DNA of 5,310 nt from Bacteroidota bacterium (lineage in GTDB: Bacteria; Bacteroidota; Bacteroidia; Bacteroidales; Marinifilaceae), in the NCBI GenBank assembly GCA_023400335.1, contig JAEXFF010000155.1, positions 1 through 5,310 of the forward strand. The letters are read 5' to 3'. Below, in pieces: positions 1 through 5,310 of this stretch. The notes under the pieces were generated by a model. That model made no database searches. It had not been told where the DNA came from and saw nothing but the letters and a program-made list of their open reading frames with translations. The position numbers were made by a program, and so were the translations under genes. Each line of letters begins with the position of its first letter. Positions within the stretch are counted from its first letter, which is position 1.

Positions 1-2
1 TG

Positions 3-1952
3 CTCATTATCCGCGAGATACTTACTTATAACATGCTGATCTCCGTTTCAGCCGATGTTATGAACTCTCCGGCACGGGTACAACTGGTGAAAAATGTTTT
101 AAAAATCACAGACCGTTTTACCGGGAAATACGACCTGAAAATGCATTATTCCGGTATGCCTTATATACGGGTTATCAATGCAGAAAACATCAAAAGGGAA
201 ATGTATATGTTCATTGCCTTGTCTTTATTGATTACGGCAGTTATTTTATACTTATTTTTCCAATCTTTCCGTATCGTAGGTTTTTGCGTCGGCATTATCG
301 GAATTAATGTCATCTGGGCAATTGGCTTTATGGCTCTATTAGGTATAAAAATTACCTTATTAACTGCTATGCTGCCCCCTTTACTTATCGTTATCGGCAT
401 TCCGAATTGTGTATATATGGTCAATAAATACCATGCAGAATACGTACGGCATAGAAATAAGATCAAGGCTTTACAACGTATGATACAAAAAATAGGAAAT
501 GCGTCCTTATTATCCAATCTTACTACTGCTGCGGGATTTGCAACTTTCATCATTACCTCCAGTCAAATATTGGTAGAATTCGGATTGATTGCTTTTATCA
601 GTATCACTACCGTCTTTCTCATCTGTCTGATCCTGATTCCTACCGTTTTCAGTTATCTCCCTGTTCCCGATGAAAAACAGACGAAACACCTTTATAATCC
701 CTTTATCAACAAAGTCATAGACAAACTTGTTTTTTGGGTTATGAACAGGCGCCACACCATTTACTATATTGCCGGAATATTGGTTATTGCAGGTATTTAC
801 GGGATTACGCGTATGAAAACAACGGGCTATATGGTAGACGACTTAAAAGAAACAGATCCCATTCGTCAAGACTTGTCTTTTTTTGAATCCAATTTCGGAG
901 GACTGATGCCATTGGAAGTCACTATTGATTTCAAAAAGCCCAATCAGGTATTTAAGCTTTCAAATCTGGAAAAACTAGATCAATTAAATACGGAACTCTC
1001 GGAAGATCCGGATCTATCCCGCGCCATATCGGTCGTTGAAGCGGCAAAATTCGCCAATCAGGCTTACTACAATGGGAAAGCTTCTTATTATAAGCTTCCG
1101 AACAATATGACAAAAAATTTCATCATGAAATATGTGATGGAATCTACAGGCGGGATAGACGCGATGTCGAAATCTTTCGTCGACTCAAATATGCAGATCG
1201 TAAGACTTAGTTTTCGTGTTAAAGATATCGGAACCCAAAAAATGGAAGCCAAAGAAGATTCTTTGTATCAAAAAATCGAAAAAATATTCCCGGCAGATAA
1301 ACACCAGGCAACAGTGACAGGCTCCAGTGTCATTTTTTTCAAAGGGAACCAATACCTTATTACGAATTTATTTTCTTCTTTAGCTTTGGCGATCATCCTT
1401 ATTGCAGGTTTTATGGCCTGGATGTTTAAAAGCAAGCGGATGGTACTCATCGCTCTGATCCCCAACGTAATCCCTCAAATTATCACGGCCGCAATCATGG
1501 GCTATGCAGGAATACCGATCAAAGCCTCTACTATATTAGTATTCAGTGTCGCTTTCGGTATTTCTGTCGATAATACCATCCATTATCTCGCTAAATACAG
1601 ACAAGAATTGCAAGCCACAAACTGGAGTATACGTTCTTCAGTCGTATTGGCCCTGAAAGAAACAGGGCAGAGTATGATATATACTTCTATTATTCTGCTC
1701 TTTGGTTTCGGTATATTCTGTCTGTCCAGTTTTGGCGGAACGTTTGCATTAGGATTACTGACATCCATTACTTTATTTGCCGCTATGCTGGCCAATCTGA
1801 TTTTACTCCCTTCTCTTCTTTTGACGATGGAACATAGCATTACAAATAAAACGTTCAGGGAACCCTTATTACAAATTTACGACGAGGAAGAAGATATCGA
1901 TCCGGACAAACTGGAAATTGAAAATGAAACAAATAAATCTGATTTAAATTAA
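3..1952 (+). CDS. RND/MMPL-family membrane exporter, C-terminal ~650 residues (5' partial)
   Basis: This is a predicted inner-membrane exporter of the RND/MMPL (COG1033-like) superfamily, probably proton-driven; its substrate cannot be told from sequence. The frame is open from the left edge (codon 3-5) with no stop, so the ATG at 33 is an internal Met and TM1 and part of the first periplasmic domain are missing. Counting that Met as residue 1, hydrophobic segments lie near 57-79, 81-104, 106-130, 158-176, 180-209, 242-259, 445-465, 469-493, 497-520, 545-567 and 571-599, fitting TM2-TM12 of a twelve-helix duplicated architecture. A soluble domain of about 185 residues (262-445) sits between TM7 and TM8. 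TM10 carries GISVDNTIHYLAKY (D513), the typical acidic motif; the matching TM4 site reads GIPNCVYMVNKY, with Pro124 where the Asp would be. The protein ends in a very acidic tail (617-639). It converges on deoC. The family call is firm, the substrate unknown. Confidence 0.93.
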   Translation, partial: LIIREILTYNMLISVSADVMNSPARVQLVKNVLKITDRFTGKYDLKMHYSGMPYIRVINAENIKREMYMFIALSLLITAVILYLFFQSFRIVGFCVGIIGINVIWAIGFMALLGIKITLLTAMLPPLLIVIGIPNCVYMVNKYHAEYVRHRNKIKALQRMIQKIGNASLLSNLTTAAGFATFIITSSQILVEFGLIAFISITTVFLICLILIPTVFSYLPVPDEKQTKHLYNPFINKVIDKLVFWVMNRRHTIYYIAGILVIAGIYGITRMKTTGYMVDDLKETDPIRQDLSFFESNFGGLMPLEVTIDFKKPNQVFKLSNLEKLDQLNTELSEDPDLSRAISVVEAAKFANQAYYNGKASYYKLPNNMTKNFIMKYVMESTGGIDAMSKSFVDSNMQIVRLSFRVKDIGTQKMEAKEDSLYQKIEKIFPADKHQATVTGSSVIFFKGNQYLITNLFSSLALAIILIAGFMAWMFKSKRMVLIALIPNVIPQIITAAIMGYAGIPIKASTILVFSVAFGISVDNTIHYLAKYRQELQATNWSIRSSVVLALKETGQSMIYTSIILLFGFGIFCLSSFGGTFALGLLTSITLFAAMLANLILLPSLLLTMEHSITNKTFREPLLQIYDEEEDIDPDKLEIENETNKSDLN

Positions 1953-2187
1953 TCTGAAAGTTTGAATGGAATAATACCCAAGATATCTTTTAGTTTTCCG
2001 GAGTTAATAATTCAGGTCAGGGAAAAATAAGGTTTGCTGATAAATAAACTTTTGGGTTCTCCGATAAAAGATGACATCAGAAATTTTACTATTTCCGCAA
2101 AATCTCTGAACAAAAACGAATCGGACACAGACAATCCTTCATCTGTTTCGTTTATAAACAGCTAAAAACTTTTAGAATAATCTGAAT
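1953..2187. other. Convergent intergenic region between the RND exporter and deoC
   Basis: This 235-bp gap lies between the stop codons of two genes that face each other. It holds no recognisable RNA gene and no clear protein gene. It contains several imperfect inverted repeats, listed separately, and a minus-strand frame open from 2161 to its TGA at 2012-2014 with no ATG at its head (see findings). No strong GC-rich hairpin followed by a long T run is present on either strand, so where the two convergent transcripts end is not obvious. Confidence 0.8.
2114..2175. terminator. Cluster of overlapping inverted repeats, candidate bidirectional terminator
   Basis: Three pairings are visible. First, AAACGAA (2114-2120) pairs with TTCGTTT (2147-2153), and inside it ACAGA (2127-2131) pairs with TCTGT (2142-2146), leaving a one-sided 6-nt bulge. 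Second, CTGTTT (2143-2148) pairs with AAACAG (2156-2161) around a 7-nt loop; its core is the palindrome GTTTATAAAC. Third, CTAAA (2162-2166) pairs with TTTAG (2171-2175). The first and second share bases and so exclude each other. The position just past deoC on the minus strand, and before it for the convergent exporter transcript, suggests transcript termination. The stems are short and AT-rich and lack a canonical U tract, so this is only a candidate. Confidence 0.3.
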
Positions 2188-3057
2188 TTACTTTTCTAAA
2201 GCTTTGATTTCTTTCGTAAGATCATCCATCAGCTGAGAAGCTCCTATACGGAAGTACTGAGGGCTGAGCCACTCTTTTCCTAAAATGTGATTGACAATAG
2301 TTAAATAACGGACTGCATTCTGAGCTTTGGAAACGCCGCCGGCAACTTTTAATCCTACCCGTCTGCCTGAAGCAGTGTAATACTGTTTTATTGCTTCACA
2401 CATAATATATACTGACTCAGGAGTTGCATTTACAGGTACTTTTCCAGTAGAGGTTTTTATAAAATCGGCACCAGCATATGCTGCAATCAAAGAAGCATTA
2501 AATATACTCTCTACGTCCTTTAATTCTCCCGTTTCCAAGATCACCTTCAAACGGACCTCACGACAGACCTCACGAATTTGCTTCAGTTCCTGAAAAACTT
2601 TCTCATAATTTTTTTCCAATATATCCCCTACAGTAACGACTACATCCACCTCCTGGGCTCCAGCTTCTATAGCCATTTTACATTCGCTCAATTTAATTTC
2701 AGTAAATGTCTGCGAAAACGGAAAACTTCCTGCAACTACAGCAGTTTGGATATTACTTCCCTTTAACCCTTCCCGTACAACTGATGCAAAATTAGGAAAT
2801 ACACATACTGCAGCTACTTCTTTTAAATCATTTTTTTTCAATTTCTTTAACAGATCAGCCACAAAATTTTGAACGGACTTTTCTGTATCCGTGACTTTCA
2901 GGGTAGTGTAATCCATACACGACATACATAATTCTAAATTTTCAATATTGTATGCCTGTTTTATTTCCTTTTCGACTACGCCATCCAGTTCAAACTGAAT
3001 ACGATCTTCCAAATTCGCCCAATTATGAGCTGCTAACTCTTCCGTTATATATTCCAT
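2188..3057 (-). CDS. deoC: Deoxyribose-phosphate aldolase (DERA)
   Basis: This class I aldolase (EC 4.1.2.4) cleaves 2-deoxy-D-ribose 5-phosphate to glyceraldehyde 3-phosphate and acetaldehyde, the last step of deoxynucleoside catabolism in the cytoplasm. The 289-aa product shows the whole TIM-barrel signature. CMDYTTL has the Asp (D49) matching E. coli D16; AAVCVFPNF has C85 matching C47; EVDVV has D138 matching the proton-relay D102; ILETGELKD follows at 174-181. DFIKTSTGK carries the Schiff-base lysine K201 (E. coli K167), and VGLKVAGGV carries the second catalytic lysine K237 (E. coli K201). RIGAS near 270-274 is the phosphate-binding end. Compared with E. coli DeoC (259 aa), it has about 33 extra N-terminal residues and lacks the C-terminal tail ending in Tyr259. 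The ATG at 3057 gives the full-length frame; no Shine-Dalgarno precedes it. It follows the MmcQ/YjbR gene by 34 bp with no promoter seen between them, so co-transcription is likely. Confidence 0.96.
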   Translation of the reverse strand: MEYITEELAAHNWANLEDRIQFELDGVVEKEIKQAYNIENLELCMSCMDYTTLKVTDTEKSVQNFVADLLKKLKKNDLKEVAAVCVFPNFASVVREGLKGSNIQTAVVAGSFPFSQTFTEIKLSECKMAIEAGAQEVDVVVTVGDILEKNYEKVFQELKQIREVCREVRLKVILETGELKDVESIFNASLIAAYAGADFIKTSTGKVPVNATPESVYIMCEAIKQYYTASGRRVGLKVAGGVSKAQNAVRYLTIVNHILGKEWLSPQYFRIGASQLMDDLTKEIKALEK

Positions 3058-3091
3058 TACTAAAATGTTTAAAATTGATTCTTGCCAGAGA

Positions 3092-3442
3092 CTACAGTCC
3101 CCATTGCATTTTTTCCTTTTTTGTCAAACCAGCTACTACCAGTTTATATGATTTCCGGATCCACACTTTTAACATACTGTCACTGATAGACCCGTCTAAT
3201 AATACGGTATTCCAATAATTTTTGTTCATATGAAATCCCGGACTTACAGCAGGAAACATTTCCCGCATTTCCCGGATTTCATCTGAAGCACATTTTATAT
3301 TTATCCTTAAATCCCCTTTCAAAAAAACGAAACAAAACCACTTATTGCATACCTTAAAAACCAACACTTCCTCTTCAAAAGGCATAGCTTCCTGTACATA
3401 TTCCAGAGATAAGCAATATTCCCGCAATTCCTCAATATTCAT
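3092..3442 (-). CDS. MmcQ/YjbR-family protein (116 aa)
   Basis: This is a small cytoplasmic protein of the MmcQ/YjbR family, which adopts a CyaY-like double-wing fold and is often labelled DNA-binding on structural grounds; its biochemical role is not established. Family landmarks are an N-terminal helix (MNIEELREYCLSL), EAMPFEEEVLVFKV followed by the KWFCFV strand at 34-39, LRINIKC at 45-51, the hallmark PGFHMNKNYWNTV at 68-80, and the closing KSYKLVV helix at 97-103. The length is typical for the family. The frame could be extended six codons upstream to a TTG at 3460, but the ATG at 3442 puts the family's usual N-terminus first, and a promoter -7 box overlaps the extension, so I chose the ATG. 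It ends in TAG 34 bp before deoC, making a likely two-gene operon, and is divergent from mutS. A link to deoxynucleoside metabolism is suggested only by position. Confidence 0.9.
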   Translation of the reverse strand: MNIEELREYCLSLEYVQEAMPFEEEVLVFKVCNKWFCFVFLKGDLRINIKCASDEIREMREMFPAVSPGFHMNKNYWNTVLLDGSISDSMLKVWIRKSYKLVVAGLTKKEKMQWGL

Positions 3443-3447
3443 GAATG

Positions 3448-3478
3448 CAAAATTACACAATGTTTGCGAGCTTTTAAA
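3448..3478 (-). promoter_or_regulatory. Bacteroidota-type promoter for the MmcQ/YjbR-deoC unit
   Basis: Read on the minus strand, TAATTTTG (3455-3448) is an exact match to the Bacteroidota -7 consensus TAnnTTTG. A TTTA (3478-3475), one base off the -33 consensus TTTG, sits exactly 19 bp upstream. Only five bases separate the -7 box from the ATG at 3442, so transcription should start at or within a few bases of that ATG, giving a leaderless or nearly leaderless mRNA. Assignment rests on consensus match and spacing only. Confidence 0.5.
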
Positions 3479-3498
3479 CTTTTCTCCGACAAAATATT

Positions 3499-3506
3499 TA
3501 TATTTG
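3499..3506 (+). promoter_or_regulatory. Bacteroidota-type -7 promoter element for mutS
   Basis: TATATTTG is an exact match to the -7 consensus TAnnTTTG, 55 bp before the mutS ATG. It implies a transcription start near 3511-3514 and an untranslated leader of about 50 nt, AT-rich and without a Shine-Dalgarno sequence. No good -33 TTTG is found at the usual spacing; the closest is TTTA at 3473-3476, 22 bp upstream, overlapping the -33 candidate of the divergent promoter. The match could be chance in such AT-rich DNA. Confidence 0.4.
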
Positions 3507-3561
3507 CCTTAATAAACGTGCGTGATAAATATTTGTAACAATAAATTATTCAAACTCATAT

Positions 3562-5310
3562 ATGCCAAATAAGGAAAGTGAAGATACCCCGTTAATGAAA
3601 CAGTATTTTTCGATGAAAGCCAAATATCCGGATGCAATTATGTTATACCGGATGGGTGATTTTTATGAAACTTTTGGAGAAGATGCTGTAATTACGGCTA
3701 AAATTTTGGGGATTACCCTGACAAAACGTTCACACGGTTCTCCCGGAGATGTCCCTCTGGCTGGTTTTCCTCACCATGCTTTAGACGTTTACTTACCTAA
3801 ACTGGTAAGAGCCGGACAACGGGTTGCCATCTGCGAACAATTGGAAGATCCGAAATTAACGAAAAAAATCGTGAAAAGGGGAGTCATAGAATTAGTTACT
3901 CCTGGCGTATCTTACAGTGAATATTCCACTGATACCAAAAATAATATATTCCTGGCTTCTGTCTATTTTAATAAAACAGAGGCCGGTCTCACTCTTTTAG
4001 ATCTTTCTACCGGAGAATTTCTCACAACAGAAGGGCCACATGCAACGATAGATAAATTATTGAACAGTTTTCAGCCCAAAGAAGTCGTTTATCCCAAAGG
4101 GCAGGAAGCCCGCTTCCACGAATGGTTCGGAAATAAATTTTATATTTATCCGATTGAAGAGTGGTTTTTTGATAAAGAAGCCGCTCAGGATAAACTTAAA
4201 AAGCACTTTAATGTTAATTCTTTAAAAGGTTTTGGCATCGAAAATATGAATTGCGGCATCTGTGCGGCCGGAGGTGCTTTAAATTATCTGGAGATCACAA
4301 AACACGATATGATTTCCCATATCACCTCTATTTCCCGTATTGACGAATCGAATTATGTCCTGCTGGATAAATTTACCCTCCGAAACCTGGAATTACTGTC
4401 TTCGCCATATGAAGAAGGAAAATCTCTGGCAGATATCATCGATTATACGACGACTCCTATGGGGAGCCGTACCCTCAGACGATGGATATGTATGCCTTTG
4501 AAAGCTCCGGAAAAAATCAATGAAAGACTGGAAATCGTCGAAACTTTTACTAAACAGGAAAAAGAACGACTCGAAATTGAACTTTTACTGAAAAGTATCG
4601 GAGACTTGGAACGACTTGCATCCAAAATAGCAGTAGGGCGCATCACTCCAAGGGAAATGATACAATTAAAAGTAGCTCTTTCCTGTATACCGCCGTTAAA
4701 AGAACAATGTCAAAAAACTCAATCAAATGTATTGCAAAAACAAATAGAAAAACTGGAAGACTGCCAGGCATTGTTCGATAAAATAGACAAGCAAATCAAT
4801 TCCAATGCCCCCAATCAGGTGAATAAGGGGAAAGTCATTGCTTCCGGGGTAAATGCAGAACTCGACGAACTCCGGGAACTCTCGGAAAATAGTAAAGAAT
4901 CCCTGCTCCGGATGCAGCAGAGAGAGATTGAGATTACAGGTATCCCTTCCCTTAAAATCGGATTTAATAATGTATTCGGATATTATATCGAAGTGACCAA
5001 AACCCATAAAGATAAAGCTCCTGATACCTGGATCCGAAAACAAACCCTAGTAAATGCAGAGCGTTATATCACACCTGAACTAAAGGAATATGAAGATAAA
5101 ATATTAGGAGCAGAAGATAAAATCCTTTCTATAGAAACGGAACTATACAATGACCTGATAGCAGAAGCCGCCTCTTATATTAAAGCGATACAGACCAATG
5201 CCAGGATTATAGCTTCTATAGATGCTTTAATTTCATTTGCAGAAGTTTCTCTGAAGAACCGATATACACGTCCTGAAATAAATGAATCCGATTGTATCGA
5301 TATACAGGGC
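3562..5310 (+). CDS. mutS: DNA mismatch repair protein MutS, N-terminal 583 residues (3' partial)
   Basis: MutS recognises mismatches and small insertion/deletion loops and recruits MutL in an ATP-dependent manner. The frame is open without a stop from the ATG at 3562 to the right edge. Domain I (about 1-120) contains GDFYETF, with the mismatch-stacking Phe34 and Glu36 equal to E. coli F36 and E38, then LTKRSHG, the PLAGFPHHALDVYLPKLV stretch and AICEQLEDP. The connector domain follows (about 125-235). The lever/core domain begins near 228 (NCGICAAGGALNYL) and includes LDKFTLRNLEL and DYTTTPMGSRTLRRW (294-308). The clamp region lies near 425-540, with SLKIGFNNVFGYYIEVTK at about 464-481. The ATPase domain, including the Walker A motif usually found near residue 610-620, lies beyond the window. 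In-frame stops TGA and TAA at 3523-3528 fix the upstream limit, and the ATG at 3562 is the first Met; the next, at residue 12, would fall inside the conserved TPLMKQY start. There is no Shine-Dalgarno. It is divergent from the MmcQ/YjbR-deoC pair. Confidence 0.97.
   Translation, partial: MPNKESEDTPLMKQYFSMKAKYPDAIMLYRMGDFYETFGEDAVITAKILGITLTKRSHGSPGDVPLAGFPHHALDVYLPKLVRAGQRVAICEQLEDPKLTKKIVKRGVIELVTPGVSYSEYSTDTKNNIFLASVYFNKTEAGLTLLDLSTGEFLTTEGPHATIDKLLNSFQPKEVVYPKGQEARFHEWFGNKFYIYPIEEWFFDKEAAQDKLKKHFNVNSLKGFGIENMNCGICAAGGALNYLEITKHDMISHITSISRIDESNYVLLDKFTLRNLELLSSPYEEGKSLADIIDYTTTPMGSRTLRRWICMPLKAPEKINERLEIVETFTKQEKERLEIELLLKSIGDLERLASKIAVGRITPREMIQLKVALSCIPPLKEQCQKTQSNVLQKQIEKLEDCQALFDKIDKQINSNAPNQVNKGKVIASGVNAELDELRELSENSKESLLRMQQREIEITGIPSLKIGFNNVFGYYIEVTKTHKDKAPDTWIRKQTLVNAERYITPELKEYEDKILGAEDKILSIETELYNDLIAEAASYIKAIQTNARIIASIDALISFAEVSLKNRYTRPEINESDCIDIQG

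Noticed and set aside
33..35. ATG at 33 as the real start of the RND exporter
   Set aside because: The frame is open back to the left edge with coding-like residues (LIIREILTYN), and the family needs TM1 and most of the first periplasmic domain ahead of this point.
161..1840. Minus-strand open frames within the RND exporter (161-553, 510-755, 1268-1465, 1583-1840)
   Set aside because: They lie antisense to a continuous membrane-protein frame; their composition reflects the complement of hydrophobic codons.
2578..3218. Plus-strand open frames within the deoC and MmcQ/YjbR genes (2578-2766 and 2952-3218)
   Set aside because: They are antisense to two well-supported genes and their translations show no family features.
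3443..3460. TTG at 3460 as the start of the MmcQ/YjbR gene
   Set aside because: It adds six residues not typical of the family and overlaps the exact TAnnTTTG box; the ATG at 3442 gives the usual N-terminus.
3526..3535. TAAATATTTG as a second -7 box for mutS
   Set aside because: TA and TTTG are separated by four bases rather than two, and an exact TAnnTTTG exists 20 bp upstream.
4443..5043. Minus-strand open frames within mutS (4443-4646 and 4723-5043)
   Set aside because: They are antisense shadows of a clear mutS reading frame with canonical motifs throughout.
1..5310. Mobile element, CRISPR array, tRNA/rRNA, toxin-antitoxin or defence system
   Set aside because: No transposase or integrase motifs, no regularly spaced direct repeats, no cloverleaf-like or rRNA-like sequence, and no small-gene pair were seen; the window is made of three intact or partial housekeeping-type loci plus one small conserved gene.

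Overview
The window looks like a core-genome segment of a Bacteroidota (Bacteroidales-like) chromosome. Evidence: AT-rich DNA, no Shine-Dalgarno sequence ahead of any visible start, matches to the Bacteroidota -7 promoter element TAnnTTTG, and protein sequences that read as Bacteroidota versions of their families. Genus cannot be fixed from the sequence alone.

Layout. (1) Positions 3-1952, plus strand: the C-terminal ~650 residues of an RND/MMPL-type membrane exporter whose start lies left of the window. (2) Positions 1953-2187: a convergent intergenic gap with several overlapping inverted repeats (possible bidirectional terminator) and an unexplained 49-codon open frame on the minus strand. 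(3) Positions 3442-2188, minus strand: a two-gene unit, a 116-aa MmcQ/YjbR-family protein followed 34 bp later by deoxyribose-phosphate aldolase (deoC). (4) Positions 3443-3561: a divergent promoter region with one TAnnTTTG box facing each way. (5) Positions 3562-5310, plus strand: the first 583 codons of mutS, with the mismatch-reading Phe-X-Glu motif and the lever/clamp regions, cut by the window edge shortly before the ATPase domain.

How the genes relate. The yjbR-like gene and deoC are probably co-transcribed, since there is no promoter or terminator between them. DeoC breaks down deoxyribose 5-phosphate from deoxynucleosides. MutS starts mismatch repair and shares the divergent control region. 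The RND exporter is convergent with deoC and has no evident functional link to it.

No mobile element, CRISPR array, tRNA, rRNA or defence cassette is visible, and I see no convincing new biological system. The points most worth a second look are the apparently leaderless promoter of the MmcQ/YjbR gene, the asymmetric loss of the transmembrane acidic residue in the first half of the RND exporter, and the unexplained minus-strand frame and inverted repeats in the 1953-2187 gap.
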